Assembly: GCF_002723935.1 (NCBI RefSeq)
Contig: NZ_BEWM01000003.1
Coordinates: 372,001-436,000 of the forward strand
Length of the DNA: 64,000 nt
Source: Gluconobacter cerinus
Lineage (GTDB): Bacteria; Pseudomonadota; Alphaproteobacteria; Acetobacterales; Acetobacteraceae
Reading direction: 5' to 3'
Part shown: piece by piece, positions 43,107-51,897 of the stretch
How the letters are laid out: every line of letters starts with the position of its first letter
How positions within the stretch are numbered: the stretch's first letter is position 1
Position numbers and translations under genes: made by a program
Notes under the pieces: generated by a model
What the model was told of the DNA's origin: nothing
Databases searched by the model: none
Seen by the model: the letters and a program-made list of their open reading frames with translations, nothing else

Positions 43107-43130
43107 AAAAAAACCGCCTCAAAGGGCGGT
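43107..43130 (-). terminator. Intrinsic terminator after the LamG-like tail protein gene
   Basis: On the minus strand ACCGCC-CTTTGA-GGCGGT followed by seven T. Nearly the same stem as the terminator at 40323-40347. Confidence 0.88.
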
Positions 43131-43155
43131 CGTCTCAGTCAAAATATTCCGGGGA

Positions 43156-43929
43156 TCAGACGGTGATCGTCTCTGAAGCCAGATCAGCGCGGATCAGCGC
43201 AGCCATGGCATCGAGCTCTGCATCCGTCAGAGTAGTGTTCCAGAGGAATGCACGTTTGATTTCGATCGGCTGAGTTTCCCCGAACATCGGAAGATAATCA
43301 GCCCCCAGCATGATCGTCGGTGTCTCGGCAGTCTTGGAGTAAAGCGCTCCCGCCCAGTTCTGAACCTGTTCTGTTCCGGCTGTCAGCGCCTGAATAGTCG
43401 CTGCAATGCCAGTACCGCCGGACGAACTGATGCGAGCCGCGTAAAGGCCCCAAGCCCGCGCCTGGGCAGCCGTGAGGGCAGCGCCGCCATACTGCGTTGA
43501 GAGTGTGCCGTTCACGTCATTGCAGAGATAAAGCGAAGCCAGCCCTGAGCCGATGCCAAACGTCAGGCCATTCCATCCACTCAGGCTGGTGGAATTGTAG
43601 AAGTTCGCTCCCATGACGCCGATATTGCCGTTCCCGCCAACAGGCGCGTTTGGCAGTCGCGCGACAAACATCAAGGTCATATCAGCGCTTTGAGCAACAG
43701 GCGTCTGAATGGCCACAGGTGTCGGCAGACTGCGCCCCAGGGTCACCTGTCCCGCAGATGCGGCTGGAACCGACAGGAATGGAGCAGCAGAAGCGCCGCT
43801 TTCTGCCAGGTTCTCCAGCGCGGAGGAGAACCGGCTGGCATAGGCAGGCTGCTGGCTGGTCGGGAAAATGACGCCAAGCTTACCGCTGGCTGTCTGACCC
43901 GCAATGGTATGCGTCTGAACTTTGCTCAT
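43156..43929 (-). CDS. Phage LamG-like tail-associated protein
   Basis: About 257 residues from the ATG at 43929 (four-base overlap with the previous gene). After a short N-terminus, the body looks like a concanavalin/LamG-type beta-sandwich: MTLMFVARLPNAPVGGNGNIGVMG, WNGLTFGIGSGLASLYLCND, then PIEIKRAFLWNTTLTDAELDAMAALI as the closing block. Probably a carbohydrate-binding subunit of the tail fibre, and the last gene of the fibre operon before a terminator. Confidence 0.65.
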   Translation of the reverse strand: MSKVQTHTIAGQTASGKLGVIFPTSQQPAYASRFSSALENLAESGASAAPFLSVPAASAGQVTLGRSLPTPVAIQTPVAQSADMTLMFVARLPNAPVGGNGNIGVMGANFYNSTSLSGWNGLTFGIGSGLASLYLCNDVNGTLSTQYGGAALTAAQARAWGLYAARISSSGGTGIAATIQALTAGTEQVQNWAGALYSKTAETPTIMLGADYLPMFGETQPIEIKRAFLWNTTLTDAELDAMAALIRADLASETITV

Positions 43930-46454
43930 GCGTCGATATCCTGTGCGATGAATGCATTTACGGACGCCCCGGCAACCGACGCCAGCGTGCGACAAGTGGG
44001 CGGGAACGGATGGATGCTGTCTGGGTGCCAGAGCAGAGGATCATAATTCCCGGCCGCATTAACCGCGAGCGGAAGCCCGTTCAGGAACGGCGTCAGAAGC
44101 GTGATGTTCGGATGCTGGCCAGCCGGGAAATACTGCCAGAACCAGTCCATATCGCCTGTCTTGGCCTCGGAGATGACCCAGACGTGCTTGACGCCAGCCG
44201 CCAGAACAGCGGAGGCAATGGCCTGGACGTTCTGAAGCGTTGCGGCCTTGTCTTTGCCATGGCTGAAATCGTTGATCCCGAGCCAGATGGTCGCAAGGTC
44301 GTAGCCGCCTTTTCCAAGTTCCGTAATGAGACCCGGCTGCGTGTTGGGAATGAAGTCCGTCGTCTGCGACCCGGAAACAGCAAGGTTGAACACCTCCAGC
44401 GGCTGATCCAGATAGTCCCCGATCATCCCGGGCCAGTTCTGGCAGTCCGTATTGATGTAGCCAGCCGTGCGGCTGTCCCCAATGCAGAACAGGCGCGGCT
44501 TGACCTGCGGCGTGTAATTCCAGCGCAGCGTTGCCGATCGGTTCGCGCGCTGAATGTCGGTGGTCGTGGCGGCACGTTTGGCAAGAACCACACCGGTTAG
44601 AACGCCGTTGCAGGCATTTCCCAGCCCTGAAGAGCCAAGCGTAAAGCCTGCCATCGTGCCAAGCGCGGAAGCCGCGACCGTGACTGCGTTCGATGTCTCG
44701 CCAATCCACGTTGAAACCGACGTGCCACCGGCCGCACTGATGCCTACCATGGACGGATTGCACGGCTGATACTGGCTACCCTGAACGTAGGACGTGCCAT
44801 CATAGACGCCGAGCTTGCCGTCTTCGTTGATGCCGCTGATTGTCGAGACGGACCCGACCGTCAGAAGCTGAATGCGCTCATCTGATGCAGCGTTCGTGCC
44901 AGCCCACCGGCCAAACGCCAGAGCCGTGAACGTGCCGGACGCAAGAGATACCGCGGTATTCTTCAAAGACCGGGCAGCCGAAGCGCCAGACGTATCGAAG
45001 GAGATGGCCGGAAAGCCGTTGACTGTGACCACACCGATTTTCGGGGCCGATCCGTAGGAGCCCGTCAGGTTATGACCGGCACCGGACTGGTCGTACAGCG
45101 TCGTGACTTCAGCTGTTGTGCCGTCATCGCGCTCGATCAGTGCTCGGGAAAGAATGCCAGCGTCATGCTTGCCGCCCGCGACAATCGGCACCGTCGTGAC
45201 AACCGACGCACCCGCGACAGTCGTCGTGACATCGAAGGCAGGTCCCGTGAAACCGGCAACAACCGCATCCACGCCCCAGGCACCGACAAGGTCAGTTCCG
45301 AACACATCGCCCGGGCAAGCCGGTGCAACGTCAGGCGTCAGATCCCAGACTGCACCGCCAGCGCCGTTTCGGAGGCAGGTGTAGAGCTGCTTTCCCGCCT
45401 GCCAGATATCGTTCGGGGCGTAGCCGACGACACTATCATCGAGATAGCCAGGCGCACGTTTGGCGACATCTTTACTGATAAGCCCGCGTGTCGCATTGGC
45501 AAGACCAGGAAACGTGAGGGTCGAACGGTTATCAACGACACGCCCAGCCTGATCCAGCGTCACAACGCCAGAGCCAGACAGGGCGGACGTTGCGATTTCG
45601 GATGGTCCGATCAGAGCGGATGCACCGGGAAACTGCGGAGAGCCGTCCGCAAGAATACCGGCAATGATTCCTCCCAGGGCGTCGAGCCACGCAACCGACC
45701 AACGGGACGAGCCAGGCGTGCGGATCAGGCTGTCACCGATCGCCACGGACTGAAGCGCCGTCAGGGTCTGCGCAACCGCCGCCCATCCTGCGCGGGCAAA
45801 GTATTGCCACTTGCCACCCGTGAACCATGCCGCATCGTTTACGGCCCATGACGCATTTCCATCCAGCGCCGTACTGCCTGCAACCGATACGACATAGAGG
45901 TCACCCTCAGCGCCGGTTCCGTTCGCGAGTGCAGGGCTGTTCGTGGACGCGTTCCAGTATCCTCGATAATTCAGGGGGGCTTGGCCATTGATAGCTGCGG
46001 TCAGGAGTACCTTGGCCGCATTGGCGTCAGCCGTAACACCTGCCACGGCATTCTGAGCTGATGCAGAAACGCCTTCGATCTGCGCCTGCGCCTGCTGTGT
46101 GCCCGTGAGAATAGTCGCCGCGTCCGAAGCCGATTGCGCAGCACTTTGCGAATTCACACCGGATGCAGCGCTGGCAGCAATGGCCTTATTGGCCCCCGTC
46201 TGCGCAAGTTCCGCAGAGGCCGCAGACTGGGCTGTATATTGCCCCAGAGCCGTGCCCGAGAGGGCTGTGTTCAGGTCCTCGGTATGCACAACGCTGTCAG
46301 GTAAGCCTGCCGCCACCAGATCCGCCACCGCTCCATTAAGGACGGCACCGCCAAAAAGACCCGTGACCTTGTCCGTTGGCAGGATGGTTTTTGCCACCCC
46401 CAACGCCGAAAGCGACTGCCCGCCAGAGGCGCCAGTCGTTGTCGATCCGCTCAT
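43926..46454 (-). CDS. Tail fibre with LamG-like and SGNH/GDSL hydrolase domains
   Basis: An 842-residue protein. Residues 1-130 are an alanine-rich fibre-like region (SAASAELAQTGANKAIAAS). The middle (about 390-560) is a LamG/arabinofuranosidase-B-like sandwich (TTLYDQSGAGHNLTGSYG, FTALAFGRW). Residues 645-842 form an SGNH hydrolase: GDS in CIGDSRTAG near residue 657, the block III-type LGIND, and the catalytic Asp-x-x-His in WHPDSIHPF. SGNH domains on tail fibres remove acetyl or other esters from surface polysaccharides and so may strip the receptor as the phage attaches. Confidence 0.85.
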   Translation of the reverse strand: MSGSTTTGASGGQSLSALGVAKTILPTDKVTGLFGGAVLNGAVADLVAAGLPDSVVHTEDLNTALSGTALGQYTAQSAASAELAQTGANKAIAASAASGVNSQSAAQSASDAATILTGTQQAQAQIEGVSASAQNAVAGVTADANAAKVLLTAAINGQAPLNYRGYWNASTNSPALANGTGAEGDLYVVSVAGSTALDGNASWAVNDAAWFTGGKWQYFARAGWAAVAQTLTALQSVAIGDSLIRTPGSSRWSVAWLDALGGIIAGILADGSPQFPGASALIGPSEIATSALSGSGVVTLDQAGRVVDNRSTLTFPGLANATRGLISKDVAKRAPGYLDDSVVGYAPNDIWQAGKQLYTCLRNGAGGAVWDLTPDVAPACPGDVFGTDLVGAWGVDAVVAGFTGPAFDVTTTVAGASVVTTVPIVAGGKHDAGILSRALIERDDGTTAEVTTLYDQSGAGHNLTGSYGSAPKIGVVTVNGFPAISFDTSGASAARSLKNTAVSLASGTFTALAFGRWAGTNAASDERIQLLTVGSVSTISGINEDGKLGVYDGTSYVQGSQYQPCNPSMVGISAAGGTSVSTWIGETSNAVTVAASALGTMAGFTLGSSGLGNACNGVLTGVVLAKRAATTTDIQRANRSATLRWNYTPQVKPRLFCIGDSRTAGYINTDCQNWPGMIGDYLDQPLEVFNLAVSGSQTTDFIPNTQPGLITELGKGGYDLATIWLGINDFSHGKDKAATLQNVQAIASAVLAAGVKHVWVISEAKTGDMDWFWQYFPAGQHPNITLLTPFLNGLPLAVNAAGNYDPLLWHPDSIHPFPPTCRTLASVAGASVNAFIAQDIDA

Positions 46455-46469
46455 ATGATTTCCAGTGGA

Positions 46470-46931
46470 TTATTGGGAGAGCAAAGCGCTTCCCGCGTCG
46501 GTTGTCAGAGGCGTGCCATCGGGCAGCGTGAGAATATTCGGTGCGATTGCCTGAGGCTTCCCCGAGAGCAAAGCAGGGACCGGCAAAACAGTTATGTTAG
46601 CCGTGACAGAGACCGTTCTGCCGGTGCTGGTCAGGGCCGTAACCTCAACAGTCTGCGCCCCGGCAGTCACCCATGTGATCCAGGCTGTCGCAATTCCGGC
46701 AGTGAATGTCGGCTTTCCAGACCAGCCGAGTGTGCCCCCGGACACGGAAAATGCGACATCAGCCAATGTCTCCCCACAGCACAGAACCGCAGAGAAATCG
46801 ACACTGTAATCGGCTGAGCCGTTCAAAGCGGCATTCGGCCATGATAGAAAGAGCGGCGCGTTGATTCCCCGAACCTGAAAGGACGGAGGCACATCCGCGC
46901 GCACGACGCGCTGACAGGGTGGCCACGTCAT
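46470..46931 (-). CDS. Phage protein with Ig-like fold, function unknown
   Basis: A 153-residue protein rich in Thr, Ala and Val with an Ig-like or bacterial Big-type pattern (SVDFSAVLCCGETLADVAFSVSGG, then WITWVTAGAQTVEVTALTSTGRTVSVTANITVL). Probably a structural or decorating protein of the fibre assembly. Overlaps the preceding small gene by four bases. Confidence 0.6.
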   Translation of the reverse strand: MTWPPCQRVVRADVPPSFQVRGINAPLFLSWPNAALNGSADYSVDFSAVLCCGETLADVAFSVSGGTLGWSGKPTFTAGIATAWITWVTAGAQTVEVTALTSTGRTVSVTANITVLPVPALLSGKPQAIAPNILTLPDGTPLTTDAGSALLSQ

Positions 46932-47113
46932 GATGCACTCGCAGTGTAGGTGCTGCCGATCGGATACTTCCGGTCAGGATCTGCAACAGCAGCTTGCCCG
47001 GATGATACCGTCGGCGTCATGGTGTTCTCGCAAACGATATTGTTGATTATGTAGCCTGCGGGGTAAGCGCTGGTGGCTGCCGTTAAATAAACGGCATAAA
47101 CCTCAGTATTCAT
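46928..47113 (-). CDS. Small phage protein, function unknown
   Basis: A 61-residue polar protein (MNTEVYAVYLTAATSAYPAGYIINNI...). It overlaps both neighbours by a few bases, so it is part of the fibre operon. No family recognised; possibly a fibre chaperone or small baseplate-linked protein. Confidence 0.6.
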   Translation of the reverse strand: MNTEVYAVYLTAATSAYPAGYIINNIVCENTMTPTVSSGQAAVADPDRKYPIGSTYTASAS

Positions 47114-47966
47114 AAATCACCTCGCCTCCGACCCCTGCTCCCCCGTTCCCAACCCCGGTTCCGCCCGATCCGCCGCCGCCAGACTGCCCCGAGATGCCAA
47201 CTGTATTCTGGCCGGTAACCTGCACGAAGGACTTCCCAAAAGACGCAGCCCCCACGCCTCCCCAGCCCTGACTGACACCCGCATAGATGCCATAGCCCCC
47301 GCCGGCGCCATTTTCCGAGGTGGAGCCCATCACATTCGTGATTTTCGAGGCGCCTCCAACCCCACCTGCCCCGACACCGCCTTGCGTTGCATTGGCCCCG
47401 CCAGAGCCTCCGGTAACCCGACAAACTTCGACCCCCGAGACGTAAACGATTGTGTCGCCGCCCGACGTGCCGGATGTACCATTGTTGATGCCAGCCGAGC
47501 CGCCAGCGCCGACGACCCACGACACAATGCCTCCAGGCTGAACAGAGAGGATGACTTCACACCACGCTCCAGCCCCACCACCACCACCCGCCGATACCGC
47601 GCTATCTGAATTGCCCCCTCCTGCGCCCCCCCCACCTCCGCCTGCGCGAATACGCATCTTGATTCTGTAGATGCCAGAAGGAACGACGAAATTTCCAGCT
47701 GCCTGAGTTTGTACAAGAACAGTTGGTATGCCAAATAGCATTTGAGCGGCAGTTAAGACCTGATTTGTCCGGCTTTTGTCCTGATCTTGTCCGGATTTTT
47801 CAAGAAATGCCATTAGCTCTTCTTGAATACTATTGCACCAATCGTCAGTAACTATCGTGGCGGATGAGCCTGTCGCCGGATTTCCCGATGTAAAATATCC
47901 GGGAGAGCCAATTTTATCCATTGTCGGCATTGATGCTACTGCCGTGTCATTATCAATCCTATGCAT
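47103..47966 (-). CDS. Tail fibre protein with glycine-rich C-terminal domain
   Basis: A 287-residue protein. The N-terminal 60 residues match the Mu-like/P2-like fibre start (MHRIDNDTAVASMPTMD, GYFTSGNPATGSSATIVTDDWCNSIQEELMAFLEKSG). From about residue 105 it becomes extremely glycine-rich with sheets of GGGGGAG and GGVGAGG repeats, and the last residues are hydrophobic (GEVIYEY). Glycine-rich sandwich domains of this kind are receptor-binding tips in T-even-type adhesins and vary rapidly. Confidence 0.8.
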   Translation of the reverse strand: MHRIDNDTAVASMPTMDKIGSPGYFTSGNPATGSSATIVTDDWCNSIQEELMAFLEKSGQDQDKSRTNQVLTAAQMLFGIPTVLVQTQAAGNFVVPSGIYRIKMRIRAGGGGGGAGGGNSDSAVSAGGGGGAGAWCEVILSVQPGGIVSWVVGAGGSAGINNGTSGTSGGDTIVYVSGVEVCRVTGGSGGANATQGGVGAGGVGGASKITNVMGSTSENGAGGGYGIYAGVSQGWGGVGAASFGKSFVQVTGQNTVGISGQSGGGGSGGTGVGNGGAGVGGEVIYEY

Positions 47967-47977
47967 GTAACTTACTC

Positions 47978-48613
47978 CTAAATGATGTCTAGTCCAAAAT
48001 CAGAGAGTAGGTTTTCCCCGTTTTGCGCGAAAAGAACGATGGTATGCGCCGGTAAACGGCTTCGTATTTCACATTGCAAAACTGCATTCCCCCACGCTTG
48101 CAGGGGCTGATCAACTGCGCTTTCACCAACTCTGAAATAAACAGGAGAATATCCGGGAAAAGAGACTGTCCAAGCATATGCCCAGTCTCGCCCATTCAAT
48201 GGATCGCCCACCCTTAGCTTTCCCACGCAAGCGGGCGTATGCTCTAATATCGTGATCTTAAAGCCCAGAATTTCTGCAAATGCAGTAAAATATTCCACAG
48301 ACGAACCACCACTATCGGTCAGCCTTGCAAGGACTTGATCACGACGCTGTTCCAGCGTCGGAGAGGTGCCAGCGCATGGATCTGGCAGGCCAGTCGAATT
48401 TTCCCATTCCTGAAGCAACTCCACCGTGGAAGCCGGAAAAGCGTCGGTGAGGAGATTTGTTGCGCGCTGCGAATTGCGCGCAAAAGTTTGCCCCCAAATA
48501 CCCGCCAGCAATGAGGGTAAGTCGCCCTGATCACGAGACCAGATTGCGCCTCGAGGCAGCAATCTCAGAATTGCCTGACGAAAATCATCCGCCAGAAAAG
48601 ACGGCAGGCTCAT
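47978..48613 (-). CDS. Mu gp48/YmfQ-like tail protein (DUF2313)
   Basis: A 211-residue protein with the DUF2313/YmfQ pattern: LRLLPRGAIWSRDQGDLPSLLAGIW near the start, then RRDQVLARLTDSGGSS and a C-terminal CGKLRVGD-like region with CEIRSRLPAHT. In Mu this gene product links baseplate and fibre. Adjacent to the gp47 homologue on one side and the fibre gene on the other, in Mu order. Confidence 0.85.
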   Translation of the reverse strand: MSLPSFLADDFRQAILRLLPRGAIWSRDQGDLPSLLAGIWGQTFARNSQRATNLLTDAFPASTVELLQEWENSTGLPDPCAGTSPTLEQRRDQVLARLTDSGGSSVEYFTAFAEILGFKITILEHTPACVGKLRVGDPLNGRDWAYAWTVSFPGYSPVYFRVGESAVDQPLQAWGNAVLQCEIRSRLPAHTIVLFAQNGENLLSDFGLDII

Positions 48614-48616
48614 AAA

Positions 48617-49732
48617 TCAGGACCCAAAGGTCACGTTGCCCAAGGTTGGCATGTAGCCGACCCCTGTCGCAACGATGGCAGAAGAAGGAGAGACCACACC
48701 GAACTGACTGAGCCCCAGAGCTCCCAACGCCTCACTCCAGGCATTCGGGTAAATTGTTCCGCCAGGCTCAGAAAGGCGAACAAACATATCCGCCAGAGCC
48801 GCCTTAATAGCGCTCTGATTGGCTGTCGTGTTGTTATCTCCCAGGTCGCCTACATCAAAGTCGATAGGCTGAGCTACCGGAGAAACGACAACAACAAGGG
48901 CCGTAACTGGCCTCTGGCCATAAATGGCATTGGCAACAACCAGCTGATCGCCCGTTGCGGGCAGATACCGCTTCTCTTGAGTGGCCCCGCCGTCAGCCCC
49001 CTGCGGAAATCCACCCTGAGACGCACGGACACTGTCGAGCATAATGTAGACGACGACAGAGCCAGCCCCTGCCCCTAACGGATTAACCCATGCCCGGGTA
49101 ACTCCTGAGACCGCCGTCGCCCATCGAATATAATCAGCGCTACTTCCGTTTTCGCCACCTTCCTCGAAAGCAGTAAGAACACGTGTACGGAGCTCTGAAT
49201 CCGTCTCCTGATCAGAACCCCCAGAAAACGCTGTCGTCACGATACCGGATGTCTGAACACCAGCCACGGGGCTCGAGAGAACCACACTGGTACCAGCAGC
49301 AAGATTAGTCGCCGCTCCGGTGGCGACCGCAGCGCACTGGATGGTTGTGGTCCCTCCGGAGGTGACACTGTCTGCCGTTGCAATGAGTGCAATATTGCCC
49401 GACGCCTGAAACTCGGTTCCCGAGGGAATGATCCCGTCAGATGAGACAGAAAAACTGAGCGCTCCCGACCCGGATGTGGCGGCCTTTCTGACTACCCCTT
49501 TCAGGGCGCCCCACGCCTCCAGATATTCTCCGGTCGCAGTCCATGGAACAGCCTGCTTGGAGATCCAGTCCAGAAAACCGTAATGCAGGTGCGAAAGCCC
49601 CGCCAGAACCATAGCCAGGACATAAAGCACGGAAAAACGGAGTAATCGCGTAACTCCGGGTATGCCCCCATTCTGAACGTCCTGCAGAGCCTGCTGTTTG
49701 AGCTCCGTGAGCGTTGGACGCGCATAAGGCAT
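48617..49732 (-). CDS. Baseplate protein J/gp47-like
   Basis: A 371-residue Mu gp47/P2 J-type baseplate protein: YARPTLTELKQQALQDVQNG start, then a region with GEYLEAWGALKGVVR, repeated ASGSGALSFSV-type beta strands, and SELRTRVLTAFEEGGENGSSADY. Forms the wedge of the contractile-tail baseplate. Starts one base before the gp46-like stop region. Confidence 0.9.
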   Translation of the reverse strand: MPYARPTLTELKQQALQDVQNGGIPGVTRLLRFSVLYVLAMVLAGLSHLHYGFLDWISKQAVPWTATGEYLEAWGALKGVVRKAATSGSGALSFSVSSDGIIPSGTEFQASGNIALIATADSVTSGGTTTIQCAAVATGAATNLAAGTSVVLSSPVAGVQTSGIVTTAFSGGSDQETDSELRTRVLTAFEEGGENGSSADYIRWATAVSGVTRAWVNPLGAGAGSVVVYIMLDSVRASQGGFPQGADGGATQEKRYLPATGDQLVVANAIYGQRPVTALVVVVSPVAQPIDFDVGDLGDNNTTANQSAIKAALADMFVRLSEPGGTIYPNAWSEALGALGLSQFGVVSPSSAIVATGVGYMPTLGNVTFGS

Positions 49733-50230
49733 TTAGAGACCCTCCCAGGTCCACGAAAAGAGAAATGTCTGAGGTTGCGCAGCAGTTGGCTCCCACAGGG
49801 AGACCGAGAACTCAGCCGTGGAGACGTTCATCACTGACCAGGCCGTCGCGACATCGATGCTGCTGACGACCCCGTCATCAATCAGCCACTGCAGGGCCTC
49901 ACGGATGATCTGTTCGAGCTCAAGTAGGATTGCCTTCTCACCAACCTTGATTGCTCTTCTGAGCTGCCAGATGCGCGATCCGATAGGGACATCAGCACCA
50001 GCATCACCCCACCACCCTCGCCTGTCCTGCCGACCGCTATTGGCTGCATTGCCAGGTGGAGTGATGCCGACCTGTCGATCACTGGCCGACGGCTGTTCCG
50101 GTGCCGTGCGGTCCGTAAACAGACTGATCATAACAGCGGACCGAAGAGGATTATCGAGGGCCAGATCACCGGACACGATGGCCCATTCGCCCCGAGCCTC
50201 GAGAACGTTCCAGTTAATCGCGATGTCCAT
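49733..50230 (-). CDS. Phage GP46-family baseplate protein
   Basis: A 165-residue protein of the Mu gp46 family (gpW-like baseplate subunit): DLALDNPLRSAVMISLFTDRTA, GWWGDAGADVPIGSRIWQL and ILLELEQIIREALQWLIDDG. Baseplate wedge component. Lies between gp45 and gp47 homologues. Confidence 0.87.
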   Translation of the reverse strand: MDIAINWNVLEARGEWAIVSGDLALDNPLRSAVMISLFTDRTAPEQPSASDRQVGITPPGNAANSGRQDRRGWWGDAGADVPIGSRIWQLRRAIKVGEKAILLELEQIIREALQWLIDDGVVSSIDVATAWSVMNVSTAEFSVSLWEPTAAQPQTFLFSWTWEGL

Positions 50231-50238
50231 TTCAGTCC

Positions 50239-50754
50239 TTATCCGGAAACCGGCTTGCCTGACGTTCCCTGCCCTGACTGCACTTCTGAAGTGAGATGGT
50301 TCTGCAAGGAAACCTCATCGGCTACGATGTCACCCGTAGCTATCATCGGGCCATCCAGCTGGAGCTCTGCGGTGATCTTCAGCACACCGGAAGCCGGAAC
50401 AATTTCTATGTCTCCGTTTTCCGCCAGCAGGATCTTCGATCCCGTTCGTGGATGGTACACACAGACTTCACCGGGCTTGAGATCTGTTATTCGCCCACGC
50501 TGATCACCGGTCGCAACAGCAACACCACGCGTTCGATCACCAGCCATGAAGACCGTCAGAACATCACTTCCTGGAACAGGACGGCTATGGAAACCGTAGT
50601 GCTGGAGCAAAGGGACATCTGATCTGACTTCACCACCAGGCAACGTGACCTGAAGCGTTGGCGTATTCGCAGTTTCGTCGGTGTCCGAGCTCTGCCTCCC
50701 CAACCCAAGAGCCATGGCGACACGACGCGCCAGGCGCGTGAAAGGATCTGCCAT
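50239..50754 (-). CDS. Mu gp45-like baseplate spike protein
   Basis: A 171-residue protein with the gpV/gp45 pattern: an N-terminal OB-like part (LPGGEVRSDVPLLQHYGFHSRPVPGSDVLTV) and a repetitive C-terminal beta-helix (GSKILLAENGDIEIVPASGVLKITAEL). Forms the membrane-piercing spike at the tail tip. Confidence 0.87.
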   Translation of the reverse strand: MADPFTRLARRVAMALGLGRQSSDTDETANTPTLQVTLPGGEVRSDVPLLQHYGFHSRPVPGSDVLTVFMAGDRTRGVAVATGDQRGRITDLKPGEVCVYHPRTGSKILLAENGDIEIVPASGVLKITAELQLDGPMIATGDIVADEVSLQNHLTSEVQSGQGTSGKPVSG

Positions 50755-50760
50755 CAGACA

Positions 50761-51897
50761 CTAGCCTTTGAGAGCAACATTCAGCTCATTATTGAGAAGC
50801 GGATTGAGAACAGGCTGCGGCTGATAGGCGCTTGGCGGAGCCAGTGTTACATCTGCGCGCGTGCCAGACCGGGAGCGGCGGAAGACAATTTCGCCGATCA
50901 GATAGTCCGTCGAGACCCCGGCCGGGTCTGTGAATGAAGCAATCTTGTTCGGAAGCCAGAGATTTCCCTCTTTATCCCGCCAACTATCGCAGGTGAGCAT
51001 AACAGTGTTAGCCCGGCCATATCGGCGATTTACTTCCCACTGCACCCGCTGCTGAGCGACTTTCTGGTCCGTATCGCCAAGTTCAACAGGTATCAGCAGA
51101 GGGCGAGTACGGTTGATCGCAGCATCCTGAGCCTTGGCACCTGAAGAAATTGCCTCCATTTCGGTGACATAATTGCTTTCCGTGGGCTCCGTGAAAAGCA
51201 TCACCGTACTGGCCAGGATCGCCGTGACCGTTGAATAGCGCCCGAGATTTGATCTTACCCGGGTCCAGTCCTCTACGTTTTCGCCAACAACGAAGCCTGA
51301 GGACATCCGACCGGTGCCGACACCAGAAAGAGCAATGCTCCCGTCAGGCTGGTCATAGAACAGGACACAGGCGAGACGGCAGACCCGCTCGATGATTTCA
51401 TAAGCCGTTTCGGTGAGGATCGCACTGAACTGCTGGACATCAATGTTTCCAGCCCCATTGATCGAAGCGACCTGAATGCCAGCGAAAGCAGAAACCTTCC
51501 GCGCGATCGCCAGCGCGTTGGTACTATTCATCTGATAGGTTGAAAACTCAGCTGAACAGTCTGTCAGATCGATACTCTTTGCCGTGATCTGCACGCGAAG
51601 CCCGTGACTGGACGGACCTTCACTTTCCACAACAGACAGGACATATCCGGTCAGAAGAAGATCAGACCCAATATAGAGCTGGGCTTCATCGCCAGGATTG
51701 ATCGTGACGTTCGCGCCAGTAGCCGGCTGATAACTGGTCAGAGCCAGATCAGCCGTCCAGGGCATCAGTTCAAGACCAATCCTGATCTCTTCCTCTTCCC
51801 ATCCGGTGATGATCTGGCCGCCTATAACGATGAGACTTTTCTCAGCCGCCGCTCCTTCATAGCCAAGGATCGACTTGATCTGCGACAAGATGCTCAT
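50761..51897 (-). CDS. Mu gp44/P2 gpD-like baseplate hub protein
   Basis: A 378-residue hub protein: GGQIITGWEEEEIRIGLELMPW, PGDEAQLYIGSDLLLTGYV, DCSAEFSTYQMNSTNALAIARKVSAFAGIQV and a VCRLACVLFYDQPDG-type strand set. The start overlaps the end of the gp43-like gene by four bases. Confidence 0.87.
   Translation of the reverse strand: MSILSQIKSILGYEGAAAEKSLIVIGGQIITGWEEEEIRIGLELMPWTADLALTSYQPATGANVTINPGDEAQLYIGSDLLLTGYVLSVVESEGPSSHGLRVQITAKSIDLTDCSAEFSTYQMNSTNALAIARKVSAFAGIQVASINGAGNIDVQQFSAILTETAYEIIERVCRLACVLFYDQPDGSIALSGVGTGRMSSGFVVGENVEDWTRVRSNLGRYSTVTAILASTVMLFTEPTESNYVTEMEAISSGAKAQDAAINRTRPLLIPVELGDTDQKVAQQRVQWEVNRRYGRANTVMLTCDSWRDKEGNLWLPNKIASFTDPAGVSTDYLIGEIVFRRSRSGTRADVTLAPPSAYQPQPVLNPLLNNELNVALKG

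Noticed and set aside
44010-44600. Plus-strand frame of 196 codons inside the tail fibre
   Set aside because: Antisense to the SGNH domain, no start site or similarity.
47110-47734. Alternative minus-strand frames in the glycine-rich fibre
   Set aside because: Composition artefacts of a GC-rich repeat region; the fibre frame has the conserved N-terminus.
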